Assembly: GCA_903915485.1 (NCBI GenBank) | Contig: CAIWTC010000404.1 | Coordinates: forward strand, 1-8,855 | DNA: 8,855 nt | DNA from: an uncultured Ignavibacteriales bacterium | GTDB taxonomy: Bacteria > Bacteroidota > Ignavibacteria > Ignavibacteriales > Ignavibacteriaceae | Direction: 5' to 3' | Part shown: positions 1 to 7,073 of the stretch, piece by piece | How the letters are laid out: each line of letters starts with the position of its first letter | How positions within the stretch are numbered: position 1 is the stretch's first letter | The notes under the pieces: model-generated | What the model saw: only the letters and a program-made list of their open reading frames with translations | What the model was told of the DNA's origin: nothing | Database searches by the model: none | Translations under genes and position numbers: made by a program

Positions 1-209
1 AATGCAGCAAGCCATGCGATGATATCTCCAAGCGGAGTTCCCGTTTGGTAAAATTTACTTGCAAGTACGGTGGAAAGACTTCCGAAAATATAAAAGTCAT
101 ACCACTCAATCATTGTTCCGACGGATGAAGCGGAAATAACATGAAACAATGTTTTCTTAGAAACAATTTCATTTGGATTTTTATCATTCGCAACAGGAAC
201 AGCACTCAT
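1..209 (-). CDS. MHS-family MFS transporter, N-terminal fragment (runs off left edge)
   Basis: This is the first 69 codons of a membrane transporter, read on the minus strand from the ATG at 209-207; the rest lies outside the window. The translation begins MSAVPVANDKNPNEIVSKKT and reaches SVGTMIEWYDFYIFGSLST at residues 30-48. The G-T-x-I-E-W-Y-D-F-x-x-x-G pattern is the hallmark of transmembrane helix 1 in the metabolite:H+ symporter (MHS) branch of the major facilitator superfamily, which includes ProP-, ShiA- and KgtP-like proteins. These sit in the inner membrane and import organic acids or osmolytes with protons; the substrate cannot be told from this fragment. The start is supported by an AAGGAG Shine-Dalgarno at 220-215, five bases upstream. 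The gene lies 123 bases downstream of the universal stress protein gene on the same strand, with no clear terminator between, so they may be partly co-transcribed. Confidence 0.82.
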   Translation of the reverse strand, partial: MSAVPVANDKNPNEIVSKKTLFHVISASSVGTMIEWYDFYIFGSLSTVLASKFYQTGTPLGDIIAWLAA

Positions 210-233
210 ATAGTCTCCTTTATTTTATGAAAT

Positions 234-263
234 AGCATAATACATTTTCAATTACATTGTAAA
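234..263 (-). promoter_or_regulatory. Possible sigma70-type promoter for the MHS transporter
   Basis: Read on the minus strand, TTTACA (263-258, five of six matches to the -35 consensus) is followed after 18 bases by TATGCT (239-234, four of six to the -10 consensus), about 25 bases before the start codon. The -35 hexamer overlaps a short palindrome, TTACA-T-TGTAA, at 252-262, which could be a regulator site. The matches are short and the region is AT-rich, so this is tentative. If real, the transporter can be expressed separately from the stress protein gene upstream. Confidence 0.3.
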
Positions 264-332
264 AAGTGAACTTATTCTGCTAAATTAGTGCAGCAGAGAA
301 TGGATAACCAGATTGAAGGTAAACTTAACGAT

Positions 333-767
333 TTATTTTGGCCGTATCAGCATGATTGGTATATCAGAGTGACGGACAACTTTTTCAGCGACGCTTCCTA
401 AAAACAGATGTGCAACACCGCGCCTTGCATGTGTGGACATGGCAATTATGTCGGCCTTAATTTCTTTTGATACATCAACTATCGCGGTATGGACTACGCC
501 TTCGCGAATAATTGTTGACACTTTGTAGCCCTCAACCGTTAAACTTTCCTGCAGCGAGGAAAGATATTTTTGGGCTGCTGACTCTTGAGTTTCAATAAAT
601 TCTTCGGCTAGTGCGGGGTCTCCGAAGGTGAATGCTGCCACGGCATCTGCGGCAACTGTAAGCAAAACAATTTCAGCACCTTCGCTTTTGGCAAGGTTGA
701 ATACATGCGGGAGTACAGCTTCTGCTGTTTCAGAACCGTCAAGAGGGACGAGAATTGTTTTATACAT
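333..767 (-). CDS. Universal stress protein (UspA family)
   Basis: This is a complete 144-residue single-domain protein, the usual length of the Usp family, which are small cytoplasmic alpha/beta proteins that bind ATP or AMP and help cells survive starvation and other stress. It opens with MYKTILVPLDGSETAEAVLP, where Asp10 is the conserved acidic residue near the nucleotide site, and ends with the LGSVAEKVVRHSDIPIMLIRP pattern of the last helix and strand. The family nucleotide motif G-x2-G-x9-G-(S/T) is altered: residues 111-125 read S-TH-A-x9-G-S, so the first two glycines are Ser111 and Ala114. Nucleotide binding is therefore uncertain. A weak AAGAG ribosome site lies about six bases before the ATG. 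The gene precedes the MHS transporter on the same strand, and Usp genes are often found beside transporters. Its proposed promoter lies inside a perfect inverted repeat (822-857). Confidence 0.93.
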   Translation of the reverse strand: MYKTILVPLDGSETAEAVLPHVFNLAKSEGAEIVLLTVAADAVAAFTFGDPALAEEFIETQESAAQKYLSSLQESLTVEGYKVSTIIREGVVHTAIVDVSKEIKADIIAMSTHARRGVAHLFLGSVAEKVVRHSDIPIMLIRPK

Positions 768-821
768 TTGATGCTCTTTATTTTATTGAACTCAATTAAA
801 ATATTAATAACATAAAACTGA

Positions 822-857
822 TGTGTTTTAATATAAGTGTAGAATTATTAAAACACA
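822..857. repeat. Perfect 12-bp inverted repeat, likely operator
   Basis: TGTGTTTTAATA at 822-833 is matched exactly by its reverse complement TATTAAAACACA at 846-857, with a 12-base spacer between. The arms cover the proposed -35 and -10 hexamers of the universal stress protein promoter, which is where a dimeric repressor would bind. The arm centres are 24 bp apart, just over two helical turns, so both half-sites would face nearly the same side of the DNA. It could also fold as an RNA hairpin, but no gene appears to read into it in a way that suggests a terminator. Confidence 0.6.
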
Positions 858-858
858 A
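830..858 (-). promoter_or_regulatory. Proposed promoter of the universal stress protein gene
   Basis: On the minus strand TTGTGT (858-853) is followed after exactly 17 bases by TATATT (835-830). The -10 matches the sigma70 consensus at five of six positions, the -35 at three of six. This would start the message near 823 and give a leader of about 55 bases. Both hexamers lie within or overlap the two arms of the inverted repeat at 822-857. FCB-group housekeeping promoters can differ from the E. coli pattern, so the element is a prediction. Confidence 0.4.
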
Positions 859-957
859 TAAGGAATTGAAAAATTGGGAGATATTTTTTGGGAGGTGATT
901 AAGTGCTCTAAATTTTTAATCTCAGAAGAATTTAACTCTGCTCACCGGCAGGCCGGG

Positions 958-1155
958 CACAAGGAACACAAGATTTTTTGTAGAAGCAAGCATCAGAACT
1001 TTGTGTCCTTTGTGTTTAAGTGTCCTGAGAATAAATCTCATTAGGATTTAACCACAAGGGACATTCGCAGAATCCTGCGGACAAAGGTTAAAGCACAAAG
1101 GTCACAAGGAAAACTCGCCGAGTAAAGCGGACAAAAATTTAAGCACAAGGGACAC
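958..1155. repeat. Cluster of degenerate CACAAGG/ACACAAAGG repeats with a 22-base element
   Basis: Related short units recur in both orientations: CACAAGGAACACAAG (958-972), the inverted CTTTGTGTCCTTTGTG (999-1014), then three plus-strand units beginning TTAACCACAAGGGACA (1048), TTAAAGCACAAAGGTCACA (1088) and TTTAAGCACAAGGGACAC (1138). The first two plus-strand units are each followed by a 22-base element (1064-1085 and 1114-1135, exactly 50 bases apart) sharing 16 of 22 bases, pattern nTCGCnGAnTnnnGCGGACAAA. Each copy can pair CGC with GCG; the first forms CGCAG-AATC-CTGCG (1066-1079). The 958 and 999 units can pair imperfectly as a long hairpin. I recall similar ACACAAAGG-rich intergenic repeats in other bacterial genomes, but no function. 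Confidence 0.6.
1024..1045. repeat. Short hairpin inside the repeat cluster
   Basis: TGAGA (1026-1030), an ATAAA loop and TCTCA (1036-1040) form a perfect five-base stem. CCT at 1024-1026 can alternatively pair with AGG at 1043-1045 outside it. There is no T-run directly after the stem, so it is not a standard terminator on the plus strand. Confidence 0.4.
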
Positions 1156-1300
1156 TAGGTAAAACAAATATGATGTGCTTGCTTGCTGAGAGTGAGTTGA
1201 TTGGGGCTTATGTTAAGAGTTTTTAATGTGTGAGTGAATTATAAATTTATTAATTTGCAGTTACTTTATAAATGTTGAATGCAGAATTGGAAAAATTCAA

Positions 1301-4075
1301 ATGAGAACGGTTAAAATATTAATTTACTTGCTATTTATGACTGCAAGTTTGACTGCTGCACAGTCGCTGCTGCTGCAGGAAGATTTTTCATTTACTTCGG
1401 GAACCGATTTGGCAGGTCAGAACGGTTGGACTAAGGGTGTCGCGGGTACTAACCTTGTAACTATTTCTGATACGGGTTTGTCTTTACCCGGGTATCCAAA
1501 TTCCGGAACAGGGAAAGCAGCATTATTCATTCCTACAAGTGATAGAGACCAAAAAGCATTCACCGGAACTTTAAGCGGAGCCTATTATTATTCTTTTATG
1601 ATAAGCGTTGCTTCTGCCGGTACCGGAGATTATTTCATAGGGCTATACAGCAGTAGTGCATTCCGGGGAAGAGTATATTTGAAGAGCGACGGCGTAGGGT
1701 TTCAGTTTGGAATTGTTAAAACTACCACAGGCACAATAACTTATACGACCGGAGTTCCCTACAATTATAATACGGTGTATTCAGGTGTTGTTAAATATGA
1801 GTTTTCTTCTGCCACTACTACTGATGATAAAGTTAGTCTATACATTAATCCTGATTTTGGCAATGCAGAATTAGGTGCTGCTACTATCGGTCCAATAACT
1901 GATTTGGGTAATGATGTTAATGCGAATGTAATTGCTATCCAAGGAAGAGCTAACTGCGGAACATTTATTTTGGACGGAATTAGAATTGCGGATAGTTGGT
2001 CGGCACTAAGGGGCGGACCTCCTGCTGTTACAACATTTTTAGAATTGCCGAAATTTATTGGTTCGAATATGGTTCTTCAGCGGGATAAGGTAATGAAGTT
2101 TTGGGGTTGGGGAAGTGCGGGAGAAATTGTAAGGGCTGTGTTCAGCAGGCAGGGAAATCAATATAGTAATACTTCGGTGATTGATGCATCAGGCAGATGG
2201 AGTCTTGAATTGCCTGAGCAGCCGGTGTGTGCTGATTCATGTCAATTAAGTTTTGAACTGCTTAACAAAACGGGAACAACACAGGTATTGAATAATATAT
2301 TAGTCGGTGATGTTTGGTTTGCGGGCGGACAATCGAATATGGAAAAGCGGGTAAGTTGGCTTTTGGATTCGGTGCAGGTTATTGCAGAGGCAGACAACTA
2401 TCCTTTGATTCGTTCATTCAAAGCAAATTATAATCAAATGAATACTCCGCAGGAAAGAGTTGTTTCAACATCGATACCATGGTTTGTGTGTAATTCAGCG
2501 CAGGTTGGAAGTAATGTATCTGCCGTTGCTTATATCTTTGCAAGAAAAATTTATGAAGACCAGAAAATACCAATTGGAATTATTCAATCGTACCGGGGAG
2601 GAACTGAAATTGAAACATGGATGAGTCATGCAAAAATTTCAACTGACCCCGAACTTGCTAAAGTCAACGGAAGAATTGCAGGTGCGGACACAACTAATGC
2701 AACGGGATATCCATCATGTCATTTTAACGGTCAGATTAATCCGCTGAAGGGAATTCCAATTAAAGGATTTATTTTTTATCAAGGCGAGAGCAACACCAAG
2801 CGTGCATTGGAATACCGTTTCATGATGAAAAAGCTGGTTGAGGATTGGAGGTCGCTATGGGGCATGGGTGACTTACCTTTTTATTATGTGCAGTTGTTCA
2901 ACCTGGGTGTTTCCGTAAGCAGACTTTATGAAGAAGGCAACTGGCAGGATATACGCGAGCAACAGGAGTTTCTTGCAAAGGAAAAAATTCCAAACACAGC
3001 GATGGCAGTAATAATCGATACGAACGAGGACCCCGATAATCCTAATACGAGCTTAAATATTCATCCGCACAATAAAAGACCTGTCGGCGAAAGACTTGCA
3101 CTGCTTGCACTCAAATATACATATGGCAAAGATGTTTTTGCTGAAAGCCCGAGCCTTTCGGGATACTATTTTAGAAATGATACTGCTTATGTTGTATTCA
3201 AGAATTACGGTCAAGGATTGAAGATGAAGTCCGGTGATGCAAAGTTGAAAGGATTTGTAATTGCATCGAGCAGTAAGTCATTTAAGGAAGCGACCGCAGT
3301 AATAGTAAATGACAGTACCATAGCGTTAAGCAGCAGTTTGGTTAGTGTACCTTTTGCAGTTAGATATGCATGGTCAAAAAATCCTGATTGCAATTTATAT
3401 AATTCAGCAGATTTACCTGCATCACCTTTCCGTACTGATATATGGCCTTCGGGATTTGCCTATCTAAGTTTCCCTTCGACCAGTCCGCTTGAGACTGATG
3501 CATCGTTATTAACCATTGAAGTCAGTGGGAAAGAGTTAGGTGGATTTAATCAGTCGACGCTTTCTTATACTTATAAATTAGCAAGCAGTGAGACATCTAT
3601 TCCCCAAGTAAGAGCAGTGACGAAAAATCCATTTGCAGTGGTGACTATTGCTCAGGCAGCTAATTTGCAGGGAAACATAACTGAACGCACGGCAACAATT
3701 ACTGTAACTGCAGAAGATGGGACTAAAATGATTTATGAAGTTCTTTTTTCTTTTGTGTCTGCGATAAAAGATGACTCCAAAGAAGGAAGTGGGAATAAAA
3801 TTAATCATCCGAGCAAATTTGGGCTAATGCAGAATTTTCCAAATCCGTTTAATCCTTCGACGGCAATAACTTATCAGGTGGCAGCATACGGCAAAGTATC
3901 AATTAAAGCTTATAACTTGTTGGGAAGTGAAGTTGCAACTTTGGTGAATGAAGATAAAGCAGCGGGGAGTTATACTGCAAGTTTTAATGGCGAAAATTTA
4001 GCTAATGGTGTCTATTTTATTATGATGAATGCCGCAGGTTTCAGCGGGATAAAAAAAATAGTGCTGATGAGGTAA
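1301..4075 (+). CDS. Secreted sialate O-acetylesterase-like protein with T9SS sorting domain
   Basis: The 924-residue protein is predicted to remove ester-linked acetyl groups from sialic acids or other sugars outside the cell. Residues 1-20 form a signal peptide (hydrophobic core, then TAAQ). Residues about 25-240 are a beta-sandwich, LamG-like module often seen in secreted FCB-group proteins. The SASA/SGNH esterase region spans about 248-720: MVLQRD (257-262), GDVWFAGGQSNME with nucleophile Ser345, FYQGESN (492-498), and IHPHNK with candidate catalytic His588. It closes with the family pattern VRYAWSKNPDCNLYN and PASPFRTD. Residues 734-819 resemble a cadherin-like beta-sandwich ending TAEDGTKMIYEVLF. 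Residues 839-924 are a type A T9SS sorting domain (MQNFPNPFNPST to IKKIVLMR), so export through T9SS and surface attachment are expected. Asn586 stands two before His588 where I recall Asp in many relatives. The ATG at 1301 is chosen because it gives the signal peptide. Exact substrate unknown. Confidence 0.9.
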   Translation: MRTVKILIYLLFMTASLTAAQSLLLQEDFSFTSGTDLAGQNGWTKGVAGTNLVTISDTGLSLPGYPNSGTGKAALFIPTSDRDQKAFTGTLSGAYYYSFMISVASAGTGDYFIGLYSSSAFRGRVYLKSDGVGFQFGIVKTTTGTITYTTGVPYNYNTVYSGVVKYEFSSATTTDDKVSLYINPDFGNAELGAATIGPITDLGNDVNANVIAIQGRANCGTFILDGIRIADSWSALRGGPPAVTTFLELPKFIGSNMVLQRDKVMKFWGWGSAGEIVRAVFSRQGNQYSNTSVIDASGRWSLELPEQPVCADSCQLSFELLNKTGTTQVLNNILVGDVWFAGGQSNMEKRVSWLLDSVQVIAEADNYPLIRSFKANYNQMNTPQERVVSTSIPWFVCNSAQVGSNVSAVAYIFARKIYEDQKIPIGIIQSYRGGTEIETWMSHAKISTDPELAKVNGRIAGADTTNATGYPSCHFNGQINPLKGIPIKGFIFYQGESNTKRALEYRFMMKKLVEDWRSLWGMGDLPFYYVQLFNLGVSVSRLYEEGNWQDIREQQEFLAKEKIPNTAMAVIIDTNEDPDNPNTSLNIHPHNKRPVGERLALLALKYTYGKDVFAESPSLSGYYFRNDTAYVVFKNYGQGLKMKSGDAKLKGFVIASSSKSFKEATAVIVNDSTIALSSSLVSVPFAVRYAWSKNPDCNLYNSADLPASPFRTDIWPSGFAYLSFPSTSPLETDASLLTIEVSGKELGGFNQSTLSYTYKLASSETSIPQVRAVTKNPFAVVTIAQAANLQGNITERTATITVTAEDGTKMIYEVLFSFVSAIKDDSKEGSGNKINHPSKFGLMQNFPNPFNPSTAITYQVAAYGKVSIKAYNLLGSEVATLVNEDKAAGSYTASFNGENLANGVYFIMMNAAGFSGIKKIVLMR

Positions 4076-4202
4076 TATTCTAAAATACCGGGCGCTTATT
4101 TTTAATATAAGTCAAATTAGTTTATTTAAGATATCGCTGTAAATCTTGAACAATAATCATGCAGGGTTTGTATGAGTTTGTGAATTTTGTTATTTTTATA
4201 CT

Positions 4203-5009
4203 ATGAATGAAGAAATTGTACAAGAGCAGAATAAACTTTCTATCCTGGTAATAGATGACAGCCCCTCAACTTTTCAGTTGATGAACAGGTTGATATTCAA
4301 AGTAAGAAGCAATATCCCCGTATATGGTGCAAGCAATGGTATCGAGGGGATGTTAAAAATCCTTGAACTTAATCCAAGTATCGTGTTCGTGGACTTATCC
4401 ATGCCGGTGATGGACGGAATAGAATTAATAACGATTGTAAGAAATACTCCCAAACTTGCAGATTTACCTATTGTAGTATTGAGTGCAAATTCAGGTGATG
4501 CAATTGTTAGAAAACTTGCTGAATTAAAAGTCGTCGATTATATATTAAAGCCATTTAGTAATGCATCGGTACTGTTGCGAATAAAGGAATTGATTGCAAA
4601 GTATGGCCATCAGGTAAACTCTTCGATGAACGCTAAGCAAGTTGAAGAAAAACCACAGAAGAAGGGTGTGCTGATTTTAGAGAATAATGAAATGTATGCA
4701 ATGTGTATTGCTAAATATATCGGCGCAAATTATGAGCCTATCCTGGCAAAATCCAGTAGTGATTTTATTAATAAATTCATAGAAGCAAAACCTGAAATTG
4801 CCGTGATCGGAAGTTCAAGTTATGTCTTTCATAATGAGTTCCTGTATCAGAAGGTTCGTGATATTATTGAGGAAAGCAAATCGAAACTTGTCGTGTTCTG
4901 CGACAGTGACAAAGACTATATGAACCCGGCTTACGCAAACGAAGTACGCATTAAAAAGCACGAGAACTTAAGCGACCTTGAGGACGAAATAAAGAAAGTA
5001 TTCAAGTAA
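4203..5009 (+). CDS. Response regulator: receiver plus degenerate second receiver
   Basis: This is a 268-residue cytoplasmic signalling protein. Residues 12-133 form an intact receiver domain: acidic pair Asp18-Asp19 in LVIDDS, phospho-acceptor Asp64 in VFVDLSMPVMDG, Ser95 in VVLSAN, and Lys116 in YILKPF. A linker (about 134-152) leads to a second domain, 153-268, with the same predicted alpha/beta pattern (GVLILENNEM, EIAVIGSSS, KLVVFCDSD, VRIKKHE). By my alignment the phospho-acceptor is Gly203, the acidic pair is replaced around Glu160-Asn161, and only a lysine (Lys251) is kept. It looks like a pseudo-receiver that cannot be phosphorylated. There is no DNA-binding or enzymatic output domain, so it probably acts by protein contact. 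The start gives a short lead-in before the first strand; no Shine-Dalgarno is seen. It converges on the histidine kinase gene with 51 bases between, a likely but unproven partner. Confidence 0.88.
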   Translation: MNEEIVQEQNKLSILVIDDSPSTFQLMNRLIFKVRSNIPVYGASNGIEGMLKILELNPSIVFVDLSMPVMDGIELITIVRNTPKLADLPIVVLSANSGDAIVRKLAELKVVDYILKPFSNASVLLRIKELIAKYGHQVNSSMNAKQVEEKPQKKGVLILENNEMYAMCIAKYIGANYEPILAKSSSDFINKFIEAKPEIAVIGSSSYVFHNEFLYQKVRDIIEESKSKLVVFCDSDKDYMNPAYANEVRIKKHENLSDLEDEIKKVFK

Positions 5010-5060
5010 TATTCTCAAATAAAACTTGGGTTCTAAATAGATATAGTTTAAATAAGCGCA

Positions 5061-7073
5061 TCAGATGGTGATGCCGGCAGACACCGGGAACGAGATTGTA
5101 AATATGCTGCCTATTCTAGGAGTGCTTTTTACCGAAATTGTTCCGTTATTCTTCTCCATAAATTCTCTACACAAAATTAAACCAAGACCTGTGCCTCTCT
5201 CATGTGATGTTCCTTCCTTGCTCAAACGAGTATCAATCCTAAATAATTTATTCAATTCGGCAGGAGTTATGCCCATGCCCGTGTCAGTCACTGAAATCAA
5301 TAAATTATTTTCGTTTCGAGAAGACCTGATAATAATTTCTCCTCCCGGATTTGTGTATTTAATAGCGTTTGAAATCAAATTGCGAATAACCGTTGTGATA
5401 GTATTCTTATCAATCAAAGCTTTATCGCTCACTTCAATTTCATTTATGAGTCGGATCTTTTTTTTCTCATACATCATTCTAAAAACTGAGGAGGCATCAT
5501 CAACAATGTTCGAAATGCTTTGATACTCAGGCTTAAGAACTATTTCGCCTCTTTGTGACCTTGCCCAGGCAAGAAGGTTTTCCAACAGGTTATAAGTGAT
5601 TTGAGATGTTTCCAGTATTCGTTGAATGTTTGCTTTAATTTCTTCGGGGGAGAAATCGTTGAAATCATCAATAAGCATTTCGGAAAAACTCATAAGTGTA
5701 ACGAACGGGTTCTTCAAGTCATGGGCTATGATGGAAAAAAACTTGTCTTTCATATCAAGAAGTTTCGCTAACTCAGCTTCGGTTTGTTTTTGAAGTGTTA
5801 TATCAATGTGAGTACCAATAGCTCTCAGAGGCTCTCCATCAGCGCCACGCTCAATAACCATTCCGTGGTCAAGAATCCATTTCCAGTCACCGCTTTTTGT
5901 TTTAACTCTATGCACCGTTTCATAATTTGCGGTTTCTCCTTTGAGGTGCCGGTTAAGGGTTTGGGTTACAAACCCGAAATCATCGGGGTGGACTAATGTT
6001 TCCCAACTTTTTATATTTGGCTCAATTTCGCCCTGTTCGAAGCCGAGCATGTTGCACCACTGCTTGTTAAAGTAAACATTTCCGGTTGCAATAGACCAGT
6101 CCCACAGTCCTTCGTTAGCACTTTGCATGGCTAACTTTAGGCGCATTTCACTCTCTGTAAGTTTTTTGAGTATTACCTTTCGTTCTAATGAATTAGATAT
6201 GGCGCCTGTTACTGCCCGTAGTAATTCTGTTTCGCTAAGAGTCCATTCTCTATTAGTCGTGCAATCATCAAAGCCTATGAAGCCATAAAACTTTGCTTTA
6301 ATCATAATGGGATAAACCAGAATAGATTTTATATTCTGAGGTTTAAGAATTGAAACAATGTCTTCAGGCAAAGAATCAATGTTTGAAGAAATTAGTTTTC
6401 CTTCCTTCAGCAGGATTGGCTTCCATGATGGAATTATTTCGTAAGGAACCAATCGCAGTTCGCTGATTTGCGGAGTTGCTTCAGCCCCGCACCACTCGTA
6501 AGTATTTGAAGTACAAAGTTCATCATCTGAATCTTCGAAAATATAAACGCGACTAACTTTTGTATGCTCACCGATTAAGGATAGGACATTGTTAATTGTG
6601 TTTTCAAAACTATCAGTACTGTTTAAGATTTGTGAAATGTCTGCCAATACTTGCTGCTGCTTTAGCAAATTTCTGGAAATCATTTCAGATGTTCTTTGTG
6701 GTGTTACATCTACGCCTGAGGTAAGAATAAATTCTTCGTTGTCGATAATAACTTTATTAATTGAGAAAAGGACGAACAAAATATTACCGGATTTTGATTT
6801 TACTTTGGCTTCAAAGTCAACTAAAATACCTGTAAGTTTTAGCAGTTCGATAGCATCATCGCGCTCGCTATAATCATAAAAAATTCCAAGCGACTTCGAG
6901 CTTTGGCCGATTATTTCTTCTCTTGAATATCCAAGAGTTGAAAGAAAGTATTCGTTGACTTCGACAAAAGTACCGTTCTTGACGGAAGAGATTGCCATCA
7001 TTATGCGTGCATGATTAAATACACGCTCATACATATCCGTTGAAAATATGGACTCGGGTAGTTTTTCTTTCAT
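5061..7073 (-). CDS. Soluble PAS-GAF-PAS sensor histidine kinase
   Basis: The 670-residue kinase senses a signal, autophosphorylates on histidine and passes phosphate to a response regulator. Domains in order: PAS 1 (about 12-128, VNEYFLSTLGYSREEIIG, ending GVDVTPQR); GAF (about 145-298, with NTYEWCG and GFIGFDD, ending NSLERK); PAS 2 of the PAS_3 type (about 310-430, SANEGLWDW, HPDD, GTHIDIT); HisKA dimerisation and phospho-acceptor domain (about 440-510) with His451 in IIAHDLKNP; and the ATPase domain (about 555-666) with N-box NLISNAIKY (565-573), DTGMG (597-601) and GTGLGL (627-632). No membrane segment or signal peptide is visible, so it is cytoplasmic and senses an internal or diffusible cue. 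It carries no receiver of its own. The start ATG at 7073 is preceded by only a weak GAG. The neighbouring two-receiver regulator converges on it and is the obvious candidate partner. Confidence 0.93.
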   Translation of the reverse strand: MKEKLPESIFSTDMYERVFNHARIMMAISSVKNGTFVEVNEYFLSTLGYSREEIIGQSSKSLGIFYDYSERDDAIELLKLTGILVDFEAKVKSKSGNILFVLFSINKVIIDNEEFILTSGVDVTPQRTSEMISRNLLKQQQVLADISQILNSTDSFENTINNVLSLIGEHTKVSRVYIFEDSDDELCTSNTYEWCGAEATPQISELRLVPYEIIPSWKPILLKEGKLISSNIDSLPEDIVSILKPQNIKSILVYPIMIKAKFYGFIGFDDCTTNREWTLSETELLRAVTGAISNSLERKVILKKLTESEMRLKLAMQSANEGLWDWSIATGNVYFNKQWCNMLGFEQGEIEPNIKSWETLVHPDDFGFVTQTLNRHLKGETANYETVHRVKTKSGDWKWILDHGMVIERGADGEPLRAIGTHIDITLQKQTEAELAKLLDMKDKFFSIIAHDLKNPFVTLMSFSEMLIDDFNDFSPEEIKANIQRILETSQITYNLLENLLAWARSQRGEIVLKPEYQSISNIVDDASSVFRMMYEKKKIRLINEIEVSDKALIDKNTITTVIRNLISNAIKYTNPGGEIIIRSSRNENNLLISVTDTGMGITPAELNKLFRIDTRLSKEGTSHERGTGLGLILCREFMEKNNGTISVKSTPRIGSIFTISFPVSAGITI

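Larger units (their letters stand above)
768..1300. other. Divergent intergenic region with repeats, no gene
   Basis: These 533 bases separate the minus-strand stress protein gene from the plus-strand esterase gene. I find no convincing open reading frame, tRNA or rRNA. The part next to the stress protein gene holds its proposed promoter and inverted repeat. The middle (about 940-1160) is richer in G and C and holds degenerate CACAAGG-type repeats and short hairpins. The last 140 bases are AT-rich and should carry the esterase promoter, but I could not fix a convincing one. The region before the esterase ATG has no good Shine-Dalgarno. Confidence 0.7.

Noticed and set aside
958..1155. CRISPR array in the intergenic repeat cluster
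   Set aside because: The repeats are short, degenerate and in both orientations, spacing varies (41 and 50 bases), the in-between sequence is itself partly repeated, and no cas gene is present.
4081..4104. Possible terminator after the esterase gene (AAAATA and TATTTT flanking a GC-rich loop, followed by T)
   Set aside because: The only pairing is six A-T pairs around an unpaired CCGGGCGCT loop; a real intrinsic terminator has a GC-rich stem and then a T-run.
5003..5028. CAAGT ... ACTTG pairing between the converging regulator and kinase genes as a shared terminator
   Set aside because: The stem is only five bases with a 16-base loop and no following T-run on either strand.
5065..5523. Plus-strand open frame of 152 codons opposite the kinase
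   Set aside because: It is antisense to the conserved ATPase domain of the histidine kinase and its translation shows no family motif; the minus-strand frame is clearly the real gene.
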